Source: Saccharomonospora azurea NA-128 (GTDB lineage Bacteria; Actinomycetota; Actinomycetes; Mycobacteriales; Pseudonocardiaceae). Taken from it: 64,000 nucleotides of DNA. The notes beneath the pieces were generated by a model. It did not search any database and was not told the DNA's origin. It saw nothing but the letters and a program-made list of their open reading frames with translations. The position numbers were made by a program, and so were the translations under genes. Location: NCBI RefSeq assembly GCF_000231055.2, contig NZ_CM001466.1:2492018-2556017 (forward strand), written 5' to 3'. Positions 16,578 to 26,869 of this stretch are shown piece after piece (position 1 is the stretch's first letter; every line of letters begins with the position of its first letter).

Positions 16578-17519
16578 ATGGCCCGAAAGCCCGTTTTCGA
16601 TCGTCGCACCCTGTTGGTGGGCGGTGGCCTCGCCGTCACCGCCCTCGGAACCGCGCTGGCCGGTAGCGCGAGCGCCTCCCCCGACCGGACTCGCCCGGTA
16701 CGCCCGGTGGAGGCGCCGAACATGTACGGCACCGCCGACTGGGGAGCCCGCCCTCCCGCCGAGCCCGTCACCCTGCTCAACCACAAGCCGACCTACATCG
16801 TCGTGCACCACACGGTGGAGCCCGGCAACACCGACGACTACTCGCTCGACCGCGCTTTCGCCATCTCCCGCAGCATCCAGAACTTCCACATGGACTCCAA
16901 CGGCTGGATCGACAGCGGCCAGCAGTTCACCATCAGCCGTGGCGGGTTCATCACCGAAGGCAGGCACCGCAGCATCGAGGCGCTGCGCGGGGGCATCCAG
17001 CACGTGCTCGGCGCCAACGTCGCCAACCGCAACAGCGAAGTGATCGGCATCGAGAACGAGGGCCTCTACATGGAGGTCGACGTGCCGCAGACGCTGTGGG
17101 ATTCGCTCGTCGCGCTGGTGGCGTACATGGCGGCGCAGTACGGCGTGAGCCCGGACCTCATCCGCGGACACCGGGACTTCAACTCCACCGCCTGCCCCGG
17201 CGACGTCCTGTACGCGCGCCTGCCCGAACTGCGGGAAGCGGTGGCGGCCCGGCTCGGTGTCCCGCTGCGCCAGCCCGAGCCGACACCGCTGCTGCGTCCC
17301 GGCGACGTGGGCGAGGACGTGCGGCTGGCTCAGCGTCGACTGCGCGCCCAGGGCTACGACGTGCTCGTCGACGGCGTGTTCGGCGACACCACCCGCGACG
17401 CGGTGGCGGCCTTCGCCGAGGACAACCGCATGGCCGAGCCCACCTGCCGGGCCTGCGCCGAGGCCGACGAACGCGGCTTCCTCGGCGTGGACCTGTGGGA
17501 ACGACTCGCACACCGGTGA
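16578..17519 (+). CDS. Tat-exported N-acetylmuramoyl-L-alanine amidase with peptidoglycan-binding domain
   Basis: A 313-residue cell-wall hydrolase. The N-terminus has a twin-arginine signal (FDRRTLLVGGG, hydrophobic core, cleavage near SASAS). Residues ~50-225 are an Amidase_2/PGRP domain: zinc His in VVHHTVEPG and the later RGHRDFNSTACPGD provide the ligands. Residues ~235-290 are a PG_binding_1 domain (PGDVGEDVRLAQRRLRAQGY, DGVFGDTTRDAVAAF). The protein should cleave the amide bond between muramic acid and L-Ala outside the cell. It is convergent with the TetR gene, with a hairpin between them. Confidence 0.94.
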   Translation: MARKPVFDRRTLLVGGGLAVTALGTALAGSASASPDRTRPVRPVEAPNMYGTADWGARPPAEPVTLLNHKPTYIVVHHTVEPGNTDDYSLDRAFAISRSIQNFHMDSNGWIDSGQQFTISRGGFITEGRHRSIEALRGGIQHVLGANVANRNSEVIGIENEGLYMEVDVPQTLWDSLVALVAYMAAQYGVSPDLIRGHRDFNSTACPGDVLYARLPELREAVAARLGVPLRQPEPTPLLRPGDVGEDVRLAQRRLRAQGYDVLVDGVFGDTTRDAVAAFAEDNRMAEPTCRACAEADERGFLGVDLWERLAHR

Positions 17520-17526
17520 CGCACAC

Positions 17527-17559
17527 GGGCCGGGTCGTTTCCGTCGGGCGGCCCGGCCC
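17527..17559. terminator. bidirectional hairpin between amidase and TetR genes
   Basis: GGGCCGGG (17527-17534) pairs with CCCGGCCC (17552-17559) between two convergent stop codons. It is GC-only with a loop of 17 nt and no clear U-tract. Confidence 0.6.
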
Positions 17560-17574
17560 CCTCCCACATTCCCG

Positions 17575-18303
17575 TCAATTGCGCTCGGAGGACGCCGGGG
17601 GCTCGTAGGAAATGCCCAGGCGTTCGCAGATCGCCCGGCACATGCGCTCGTGCATGACGCTCAGGTCGGGAAACGGCGTGCTCAGCAACCCGAACACGTC
17701 GAAGGAGATCGAGGCGTAGATGTGCGACCAGCACTCGATGAACACGAGAATCGCGCCGAGCGGCATCGGATCCAGCCGGACGACGGCACGATACGTCTCC
17801 AGCTGTCGCAGCAACCCGGGTTCGAGCTCGTCCTCCCCCGGCACCTCGAACGGCTGCTGCTGCCACAGCTGCAGGTACCGCTCGCCGAACGCACCGCCCA
17901 CCGCGGCCGTCCAGGCCTCGGTGATCTCGCGGCGCATGTGCCCGGCCACCGGGGGCGGCGCGGCGAAGACGAAACCGAACTCCGCCCGGTGCTTCGTGGC
18001 CCAGGCCGTGAAAGCCCTGATCATGGCCGTGATCTGCCGGTCGGGGCACTCGTCGGGGAACACCGCGGCGGCGGCCCGGAGGCGGCCCACGAGTTCGGCG
18101 ACCAGGTCGTCGGCCAGCGCGAGGAGCAGGTCGTCCCGGCTGCGGTAGTAGCGGTAGATCGCGGGTGGCGTGATCCCGACCTCGCGGGCGATGGCCGCGA
18201 GGGTCACCGCGTCGATGCCACCGGCCACCAGGAGTCTCCGCGCGGAACGACGAAGATCGCGGTCCAGCGCGGCTCGTAGCCGCTCCCGCCGAGTCGTTGC
18301 CAC
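17575..18303 (-). CDS. TetR family transcriptional regulator
   Basis: About 242 residues. The HTH near the N-terminus reads AVTLAAIAREVGITPPAIYR followed by YYRSRDDLLLALADDLV, a clear TetR signature. The C-terminal part matches TetR_C domains of actinobacterial regulators (FIECWSHIYASISFDVFGLL). The start is uncertain: two adjacent GTG codons (18306, 18303) follow GGAGG, and a longer reading from 18354 is open. A perfect palindrome at 18380-18398 upstream could be its operator. The ligand is unknown; the neighbouring genes do not suggest a target. Confidence 0.9.
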   Translation of the reverse strand: MATTRRERLRAALDRDLRRSARRLLVAGGIDAVTLAAIAREVGITPPAIYRYYRSRDDLLLALADDLVAELVGRLRAAAAVFPDECPDRQITAMIRAFTAWATKHRAEFGFVFAAPPPVAGHMRREITEAWTAAVGGAFGERYLQLWQQQPFEVPGEDELEPGLLRQLETYRAVVRLDPMPLGAILVFIECWSHIYASISFDVFGLLSTPFPDLSVMHERMCRAICERLGISYEPPASSERN

Positions 18304-18613
18304 CACACCTCCACTGCCGCAGGCAGCATACGCGAGCACCGATGACATCGACACACTCGTCTGTTATTCTCGCGCCGGACAGTTAAGGGCCTTAACTGCA
18401 AAAACTCCGTTCTCGCACGGGAACGGTGGCGACCGAGGGGCTTCCCGCGGTCGCGAACGAGCGTCTCTCCTACGCCGCGGCTCGCGGCATCGCACTTTCC
18501 GACCCTGTGGAACCGACCGGACGAACCGGTCGAGCGTGGCCGGGCCGCTGAGGGGACGGCCCGGCCACGCGAGTGACGCCGTCACCGGAGCACCGCGACC
18601 CGAGCCGCTGTCC
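18304..18613. other. 310-bp intergenic region between TetR and hydrolase genes
   Basis: No credible gene is seen. The only clear element is the 19-bp palindrome at 18380-18398, flanked by a short AT-richer stretch (GTTATTCTCG) that could hold the TetR promoter. Confidence 0.5.
18380..18398. promoter_or_regulatory. perfect 9-bp palindrome (TetR operator or hairpin)
   Basis: CAGTTAAGG-G-CCTTAACTG is a perfect inverted repeat with one central base. It lies about 77 bp upstream of the TetR start and 216 bp downstream of the hydrolase stop. It could be a TetR operator, or one of the dispersed GTTAAGG-type palindromic hairpins I associate with genomes of this family. AAAAAC follows on the plus strand. 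Confidence 0.55.
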
Positions 18614-19402
18614 CTACCGGCCGTCGACTCCGCTCGGCGTACCGGACAGGAACGCCTCCACCGCTCCCCGGTAGGCCTCCGACCGGTCGTGGTGCACCAC
18701 ATGCCCCGCACCGGCCACCACGACGTGCCGCCCGTGCGCGGCGCGCTCGGCCATCTCGGCCTGCTGCCCGGCCGGCATGCTGGTGTGTTCGGCCTCGACG
18801 ACGAGCAGCGGGCACCGAACCGCCTCCAGGTACGACCAGTAGTCCCGCTCGCCCCATTCCGTGGCGATCGCGTACAGGTCCTCCAGGTCGGCCAGCAAGT
18901 GGTAGCCGTCGTCGCGTTCCTCCACGCACTCGACGAAGTAGTCGCCCAGGCCACCGAAGAACTCGGAGACGTGCGCCAACGACCGGAAGGGCACCGGCCA
19001 GGACTCGAAGTACGCCCGCCACACCTCCACGGTCTTGCCGCGCTGGTCGGGGGCCATGTCCTCGACCACCACGGCGTCGACCAGGTGCGGATGCCTCGCC
19101 GCCGCCACCCACGCGTGCAGCCCGCCCATCGAGTGCCCGATCAGCACCGCGGGGCCGGCGTCGAGCTCCTCGACCAGCTGCGCGACGTCGTCGGCGAACT
19201 CCTCCGTCGTCCACGAACCCCGCCGCCGCGCCCGGCCGTGCCCTCGCGCGTCCAGGCCGACGACGTGCCCGTACGCCGTGAGCCACCGCGACACCCGCCA
19301 CCACGTCGTCGCCCGCCCCATGAGCCCGTGCAGCAGGACGATCGGCCTTCCACTCCCCCCGAAGTCGACAACACTGGGAGCGAGGGAAGATCGAACCGGC
19401 AT
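18614..19402 (-). CDS. alpha/beta hydrolase
   Basis: A 262-residue alpha/beta-hydrolase-fold enzyme. The oxyanion region is VLLHGLMGRATTW, the nucleophile elbow is GHSMGG (catalytic Ser), and the C-terminal catalytic His sits in GAGHVVHHD. The general acid is likely the Glu/Asp in VVEAEHTSM. No signal peptide is present, so it is cytoplasmic. The substrate is unknown; similar proteins include esterases, epoxide hydrolases and haloalkane dehalogenases. ATG 19402 is only 12 bp from the divergent M1 peptidase ATG, so the two genes must share or overlap their promoter regions. Confidence 0.9.
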   Translation of the reverse strand: MPVRSSLAPSVVDFGGSGRPIVLLHGLMGRATTWWRVSRWLTAYGHVVGLDARGHGRARRRGSWTTEEFADDVAQLVEELDAGPAVLIGHSMGGLHAWVAAARHPHLVDAVVVEDMAPDQRGKTVEVWRAYFESWPVPFRSLAHVSEFFGGLGDYFVECVEERDDGYHLLADLEDLYAIATEWGERDYWSYLEAVRCPLLVVEAEHTSMPAGQQAEMAERAAHGRHVVVAGAGHVVHHDRSEAYRGAVEAFLSGTPSGVDGR

Positions 19403-19414
19403 TAGGCTTTCTCC

Positions 19415-20836
19415 ATGGTCGACCGCCGTGCCTGGGTGGCAACGCTGTGTGGGCTCGCCTGCATCGTAGCCGCGTGCAGCGCTCCCGAAGATCACCCCGA
19501 ATCCGCGCCGACACCGGCGCCCGGGGCCGCGGGCATCGGCGACGACTACTACCCCGAGGCGGGCAACGGCGGCTACGACGTCGACCGCTACGAACTCGAC
19601 ATCCGCTACGACCCGGACGGCGGGCACCTGACCGGCGACACCACCGTCGTCGCGCGGGCCTCCCACGACCTCTCCCGGTTCAACCTCGACCTGCGGGGCT
19701 TCACGATCACCTCCGTGGAGGTGGACGGAAAACCCGCCGAGTTCACCCGCGAAGGCGCGTCCGAGCTCGTCATCACGCCGTCGGCACCGGTCGACCGGGG
19801 AAGCGAGTTCCGCACCCGCGTGCGGTACGAGGGCGAGCCGGTGGTCGCCGACCGCGGGCAGCTGGGCGGCAACGGCTGGTACCACACGCCCTCCGGCGGC
19901 GCGTACGTCTTCGGTGAGCCCGAATCGGCGTCGTTCTGGTACCCGGTCAACGAACATCCGCGCGACAAGGCCGCGTTCCGGCTCTCCGCCAGCGTGCCGG
20001 AAGGCTGGACGGCCGTGTCCGTCGGCGAGACCGGCGAGGCCACCACGAAGGACGGCTGGACGACCACGACCTGGACCGAGGACACCCCGGTGGCCAGCTA
20101 CCTCACGATGTTCGCCGTCGACCGGTTCGAGGTGGAGACGAGCTCGCTGGCGGACGGCACGCCCGTCCGCAACGCCTTCGCCCCCGGCGCCGACGACGCC
20201 CGCGACGAGGCCGCCCGCACCGCGGAGATCGTCGAGTTCCTCGAATCCCGCTTCGGCGACTACCCCGCGAGCACCGCCGGTGGCGTCTACCTCGCCACGA
20301 ACCCGGGCTTCGCCCTGGAGACGCAGGGGACGCCGACCTACCCGATCGACCCGAACCCCGAGCTGCTCGTGCACGAGCTCGCCCACCAGTGGTACGGCAA
20401 CTCCGTGTCGGTGCACTCGTGGGCCGACATCTGCCTCAACGAGTGCTTCGCCAGCTACACCACCTGGCTGTGGGCCGAGGAGAAGGAGAACGCCGACCTC
20501 GACGCCCGGTACCGCACGCGGATCGAGTCGATGCCCGACGAGCTGTGGGCACAACCTCTCCACGACATGGGCGAGGGCAACGAGTTCGGCGCCGTGTACG
20601 AGAAGGGTCCCGTCGCCGTGCACGCCCTGCGGCTGCGCCTCGGCGACGAGGCCTTCGGCGAGCTGCTCCGCCGCTGGCCCGCCGAACACGCGAACGGCAA
20701 CGCCCGGTGGGAGGACTTCGAGCAGTTCGCCGAGCACGTGTCGGGGCAGGACCTCGACGAGTTCTTCCGCGCCTGGTTCCGCGGCGACGAACGTCCCGCC
20801 GACGAACACCTGCATCCGAAGCCCGCTCGCGGCTGA
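19415..20836 (+). CDS. M1 family (aminopeptidase N-like) metallopeptidase lipoprotein
   Basis: A 473-residue zinc peptidase attached outside the membrane. The signal peptide ends in IVAAC with lipidated Cys. The M1 active site is HELAH at residues 320-324, with the third zinc ligand Glu343 in CLNECF, exactly the HExxH-x18-E spacing. ALETQGTPTY takes the place of the substrate-binding GAMEN-type motif. The protein lacks the large C-terminal domain of E. coli PepN, as is normal for this short actinobacterial group. No ribosome binding site precedes ATG 19415, so the message may be leaderless or nearly so. Confidence 0.93.
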   Translation: MVDRRAWVATLCGLACIVAACSAPEDHPESAPTPAPGAAGIGDDYYPEAGNGGYDVDRYELDIRYDPDGGHLTGDTTVVARASHDLSRFNLDLRGFTITSVEVDGKPAEFTREGASELVITPSAPVDRGSEFRTRVRYEGEPVVADRGQLGGNGWYHTPSGGAYVFGEPESASFWYPVNEHPRDKAAFRLSASVPEGWTAVSVGETGEATTKDGWTTTTWTEDTPVASYLTMFAVDRFEVETSSLADGTPVRNAFAPGADDARDEAARTAEIVEFLESRFGDYPASTAGGVYLATNPGFALETQGTPTYPIDPNPELLVHELAHQWYGNSVSVHSWADICLNECFASYTTWLWAEEKENADLDARYRTRIESMPDELWAQPLHDMGEGNEFGAVYEKGPVAVHALRLRLGDEAFGELLRRWPAEHANGNARWEDFEQFAEHVSGQDLDEFFRAWFRGDERPADEHLHPKPARG

Positions 20837-20874
20837 ACAGCGGCCGCCGCCGAACCCCGACTACCGTGTCGGGT

Positions 20875-21183
20875 ATGGCAGTCGTGAAGATCAACGCGAT
20901 TTCCGTTCCCGAGGGAGCGGGTCCCGAACTCGAGAAGCGCTTCGCCGCCAGGTTGCACGCCGTCGACAGCCAGCCCGGGTTCCTCGGGTTCGAGCTGCTG
21001 CGGCCGGTCTCCGGCGACGACCGCTACTTCGTCTACACGAAGTGGGAGTCGGAGGAGCACTACCAGGCCTGGGCCAACGGCCCGGCCCGCGAGGCGCACG
21101 GCGGCAACCGGGGCAAGCCCGTGGCCAGCGGGGCGAACCTGCTGGAGTTCGAGGTCGTGCAGAGCTCCGGTCCCGCGTCGTAG
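20875..21183 (+). CDS. mhuD: MhuD-type heme-degrading monooxygenase
   Basis: A 102-residue ABM-domain protein closely resembling mycobacterial MhuD (Rv3592). MhuD opens heme to mycobilin isomers and frees iron without releasing CO. The key residues fall at the same positions as in MhuD: Asn7 (VVKINAI), Trp66 and heme-ligating His75 (AWANGPAREAH). The motifs GPELEKRFAARLHAV and PGFLGFELLRPV are also conserved. It acts as a cytoplasmic dimer. The sirtuin gene starts on the base after its stop codon, so the two are almost surely co-transcribed. Confidence 0.93.
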   Translation: MAVVKINAISVPEGAGPELEKRFAARLHAVDSQPGFLGFELLRPVSGDDRYFVYTKWESEEHYQAWANGPAREAHGGNRGKPVASGANLLEFEVVQSSGPAS

Positions 21184-21999
21184 ATGCGTGAGCAGTACCT
21201 GCGCGCGGCCGAGCTGATCTCCTCGGCCGACGCGCTGCTCGTGTGTGCGGGCGCGGGCATGGGCGTGGACTCCGGGCTGCCGGACTTCCGCGGCGACGAG
21301 GGCTTCTGGCGCGCCTACCCGCCCTATGCCCGGCTCGGCCTGCGGTTCGTGGAGATCGCCGACCCCGAGCACTTCGCCGCCGACCCGGAGCTCGCGTGGG
21401 GCTTCTACGGGCACCGCCTCGACCTGTACCGCGAGACACGGCCGCACGACGGGTTCACCATCCTGCGGAAGTGGGGCGAGAACAAGCCCGGCGGGGTGCA
21501 CGTGTTCACCTCGAACGTCGACGGCCAGTTCCAGCGGGCGGGCTTCACCGACGTGGCGGAGGTCCACGGCTCGATCCACCACCTCCAGTGCCTCGCGCAC
21601 TGCGGTGCCGGGATCTGGCCGGCCGACGACGTCGTCGTGGACATCGACCCGGAGTCGATGCGGGCCCGGCCTCCGCTGCCGTCCTGCCCGGACTGCGGCG
21701 CACTCGCGCGGCCGAACATCCTCATGTTCGGCGACTACGACTGGGTGCCGGACCGCTCCCAACGGCAGCTCGACGAGTTCACGGCGTGGCGTCGAACCCA
21801 CCGCTCGATCGCGGTCGTGGAGCTCGGCGCGGGCCGGGCCATCCCCACGGTGCGCAGGCAGGCCGAGCTGGCGAGCGCGGCGAACGGCAACCTCGTGCGC
21901 ATCAACCCGAGGGAACCGGAGGTGCGGCACGGCCGGGGCGTCTCGCTGCCCGTCGGCGCGCTGGAAGCACTGACGATCCTCGACGAGCTGGTGGCCTGA
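21184..21999 (+). CDS. SIR2 family NAD-dependent protein deacylase
   Basis: A 271-residue sirtuin. NAD-binding motif GAGMGVDSGLPDFRG (from residue 23), TSNVDGQF (109-116), catalytic His128 in EVHGS, and a zinc site with Cys136, Cys140, Cys168 and Cys171 are all present. It should remove acyl groups from lysines using NAD. It differs from classical CobB-type sirtuins in having TSNVDGQF rather than TQNID and a somewhat unusual zinc loop (QCLAHC). ATG 21184 directly follows the mhuD stop codon. It converges on the EEP gene with one base between the genes. Confidence 0.92.
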   Translation: MREQYLRAAELISSADALLVCAGAGMGVDSGLPDFRGDEGFWRAYPPYARLGLRFVEIADPEHFAADPELAWGFYGHRLDLYRETRPHDGFTILRKWGENKPGGVHVFTSNVDGQFQRAGFTDVAEVHGSIHHLQCLAHCGAGIWPADDVVVDIDPESMRARPPLPSCPDCGALARPNILMFGDYDWVPDRSQRQLDEFTAWRRTHRSIAVVELGAGRAIPTVRRQAELASAANGNLVRINPREPEVRHGRGVSLPVGALEALTILDELVA

Positions 22000-22000
22000 C

Positions 22001-23017
22001 TCAGGCGTCCGCGCTGCGCTGGGGCAACCGCACCGTCGTCACGACCGCGCGGTGATCACTGGCGCCCACGTCGACCGCGGCGAAGTCGAGGACGGCCGCG
22101 GCCTCGTCGACGAGCACGTGGTCGAGCGTCACCGGAGGCCCCAAGCGTCGACGAGGCCACGTCGTCACCAGCGCCTCACCCGTGCTCTCCGCCGCGTCGA
22201 CGTACCCCGCGTCGAGCACGTCCCGGAACGCGGCGTGGTCGAGCGTCGCATTGAAGTCGCCCGCCAGCACGCGCACAGCACCAGTCGGGTCGGCTGCCGG
22301 TAGCGCCGCGAGATCCGAGCGCCACCGCGTCGCGTCGGTCACGGGCGGAAGGGCGTGCACGGCCACGACCTCCACCGCCGTGCCGTCCGGCAGCGACATC
22401 CGCGCACTCGGCTGCGCGAACACCGACGGGCCGGAGAGGTCGAGTTCCGTCAACGGGTACCGCGCGGCGATCGCCGACCCCACGCCCGCCCCGGCCGGAT
22501 ACGCCACGGTGTGAGGCAGCACGTCGCCCAGCCCGGCCGCCTCCAGAGCGGCGTGCGCCGACTCGTCGAGCTCCAGCAACGTCAGGACGTCGATCTCACG
22601 TTCGCGCACGAACTCCACGACGGCCCCGGGATCGGCCTGACCGAAGTACAGGTTGAGAGCGGCCACCCGCAACAGCGGCCCGCCCGCTTCGGGCTGCGCA
22701 TCGGCCAGCACCCTCGGCACGAGGGGCGCGGCGAGCGCCACCACCAGCACCGCCGACAGCACCAGGACCCCACGACGTCGCAGCACCGCCGCGATCACGG
22801 CCGACCCGACCGCGACGAGCACGACGTACGGCGTCAGGGCCAGCGCGGCCGCGGTGTAGCGATTGCCGTCGTGTCCGAACACGCCCGAGACGACCAACCG
22901 GAGCACCGCGAAAAGGGAGATTCCCACCGACGCGGTCACCAGCAGCGCCGAGGCCGGCGTTCCCGCCCGCCGCCTCGCGTCCGGGGCGCTTTCCCGAGTT
23001 TCCGTGCTCGCCACCAC
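22001..23017 (-). CDS. membrane-anchored endonuclease/exonuclease/phosphatase (EEP) family protein
   Basis: About 338 residues. Three N-terminal transmembrane helices (ALLVTASVGISLFAVLRLVV; LTPYVVLVAVGSAVIAAVL; VLVLSAVLVVALAAPLVPRV) are followed by an extracytoplasmic EEP domain. Its motifs are LNLYFGQ, LLELDES, VHALPP, GDFNAT, LDHVLV and SDHRAV, which carry the metal-binding and catalytic Asn, Glu, Asp and His residues. The target could be phosphodiesters such as nucleic acid or lipid head groups. The start is uncertain: GTG 23017 with AAGG upstream is preferred over longer readings, which would run into the clpC terminator hairpin. Confidence 0.85.
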   Translation of the reverse strand: MVASTETRESAPDARRRAGTPASALLVTASVGISLFAVLRLVVSGVFGHDGNRYTAAALALTPYVVLVAVGSAVIAAVLRRRGVLVLSAVLVVALAAPLVPRVLADAQPEAGGPLLRVAALNLYFGQADPGAVVEFVREREIDVLTLLELDESAHAALEAAGLGDVLPHTVAYPAGAGVGSAIAARYPLTELDLSGPSVFAQPSARMSLPDGTAVEVVAVHALPPVTDATRWRSDLAALPAADPTGAVRVLAGDFNATLDHAAFRDVLDAGYVDAAESTGEALVTTWPRRRLGPPVTLDHVLVDEAAAVLDFAAVDVGASDHRAVVTTVRLPQRSADA

Positions 23018-23091
23018 ACCAGCCTTGCAGAGCCCGCCCTCCGGCCCCTGCGCACCTCCCTCGCTCGCAGTGGTTTCCACCCCGGACACGC

Positions 23092-23128
23092 CGAAGGGCC
23101 CTCGCGCACATCGCACGAGGGCCCTTCG
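23092..23128 (-). terminator. strong clpC terminator hairpin
   Basis: A perfect 13-bp inverted repeat (CGAAGGGCCCTCG / CGAGGGCCCTTCG) with an 11-nt loop begins 29 nt after the clpC stop. No U-tract is present. Confidence 0.8.
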
Positions 23129-23157
23129 AGACGGTCGTTCAGTTGTCGGTCAGGCGG

Positions 23158-25707
<2,550 letters not shown>

Positions 25708-26021
25708 TCCCACTCCCTCGACTGCTGCGCCGGCGGCCCGACACTCCGACCGGTTCGCTCCACCGGTGAGCTCGGCACCGTATGACCACTGTAGTAGCCG
25801 AGCACACGTTGCGTGGCTACCACTGGTGCGGATCGAACCTCATGGAGCAGGCCCTGATGCGCCGCGAGCACTCGCGGAGGACACGCTCACAGTCGACTCG
25901 TTGCTGGCTGCTGACGTACGGAACAACGAAGCGCCCCGCGAGGGAATTCCGGTGGGACCCGTTGTCCGCTCACCGCGAACACGCCGTTCACGGGGTGTCG
26001 CCCGCCCGGCGCGGCCGACCG
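25708..26021. other. clpC upstream region without gene
   Basis: No convincing coding sequence is seen on either strand; the open frames look like shadows. The clpC promoter must lie here. A short palindrome GTGG-CTA-CCAC (about 25813-25823) is noted, but I cannot assign it. An AT-richer stretch (CTACTACAGTGGTCATACGG on the minus strand, about 25775-25797) is a possible promoter region. Confidence 0.35.
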
Positions 26022-26051
26022 GCGGTCGGGCAGGAGCACCTGCCCGACCGC
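26022..26051 (-). terminator. perfect 13-bp hairpin behind the EspG-like ORF
   Basis: GCGGTCGGGCAGG (26022-26034) pairs perfectly with CCTGCCCGACCGC (26039-26051) around the loop AGCA. It lies 93 nt after the stop of the EspG-like ORF, so it probably ends that transcript before clpC. Confidence 0.65.
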
Positions 26052-26144
26052 TCGGACGCCTTCTCGATCACCCGGGTTCGACCGACGCGGAGCCGCCGAG
26101 GCGGCGACGCGTGATGCTCGACACACCTGGGAGGCGCGACGTCG

Positions 26145-26580
26145 TCACAGTCCTCGCAATGTGGCGAGGAGCGCGTCCGACACCGCCGCGGGTGTGCCCG
26201 GCCTGCGGTGGACGTGCTCGTCGGTGTCGACGAAGAGCAGCATCCGGCCCAGCTCCGACACGTCGACCAACGTGAGCGGGCGGCTCCGACGGCGGACACC
26301 GTCGACGGTGACGGCACCGTACAACTGATGCGCTGCCTCCCGGGACCACGTCAGCCGGCGGTGGAAGTCCTCGACGTCGGCGACGACGTCGGCACGAGGG
26401 ACCCGGAGCGGCGTCACGGTCGCGCAGGCACTGCCGGGTGAGTTCGGCCGCGCGGTGCTCGGGCACGAACAGCCCGGACGACGTGAGAACCGGATGAGGT
26501 CCGCCGAGCCCTTCGAGACTCCACGCGTGCAGCAGAGCCGAGCGGGGCACCCGGACCGCGTGTTCGAGCACGACGCTCAC
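26145..26580 (-). pseudogene. EspG-like ORF split by a single-base frameshift
   Basis: GTG 26580 opens a frame with a credible N-terminus (LLHAWSLEGLGGPHPVLTSS) that resembles the W-x-LG-P start of EspG proteins. After about 54 codons the credible protein continues one base out of frame, from GTG 26417 (TPLRVPRADVVADVEDFHRR) to a stop at 26145. Its end (RPLTLVDVSELGRMLLFVD, then a final helix) resembles the EspG tail, in which a self-contained strand pair is followed by a TVAPAD-like helix. The total of 436 nt is one base more than a multiple of three. It may be a decayed ESX-associated gene, a sequencing error, or two overlapping genes. It is shorter (about 145 residues) than the intact EspG proteins at 40627-42248. 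Confidence 0.5.
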
Positions 26581-26583
26581 CGC

Positions 26584-26755
26584 CTATTCGCCGATGGTGG
26601 GCGGCATGACGACATGCCGGGTCTCGGGATCACGGAGTTCGTCGCCCGCCTCGCCCCACAAGAACGCCTCGTCGGTGTCCTCGACGTAGCGGCGCTGACG
26701 GCACGCCGTCCACCCAGAACGTCACGTCCGACAACCACCCGTGGGCCGCGGTCAT
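26584..26755 (-). pseudogene. small ORF (about 57 codons) split by a single-base frameshift
   Basis: ATG 26755 has an excellent ribosome binding site (GGAGGTGAGC). It starts MTAAHGWLSDVTFWVDGV, but this frame then becomes Arg-rich nonsense and stops at 26630. The other frame reads RRYVEDTDEAFLWGEAGDEL and continues to a TAG at 26584, 4 bp before the GTG of the EspG-like ORF. The 172-nt total is one base over a multiple of three. The adjacent spacing suggests a former two-gene operon in which both members carry the same type of lesion. No family is recognised. Confidence 0.45.
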
Positions 26756-26869
26756 GCTCACCTCCGCATGAACACTCGCAAGGAGCGAACGTGCCCGGAG
26801 AGTAGCGCGTTCATCACAGGTTGACGGGAATTTGACACATTCCTGCCGGCATGGGTGCGCCCGGGCGTA

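Noticed and set aside
25782..26114. A 110-codon plus-strand ORF upstream of clpC
   Set aside because: No ribosome binding site, erratic composition and it crosses the 26022-26051 hairpin; no sign of a real protein.
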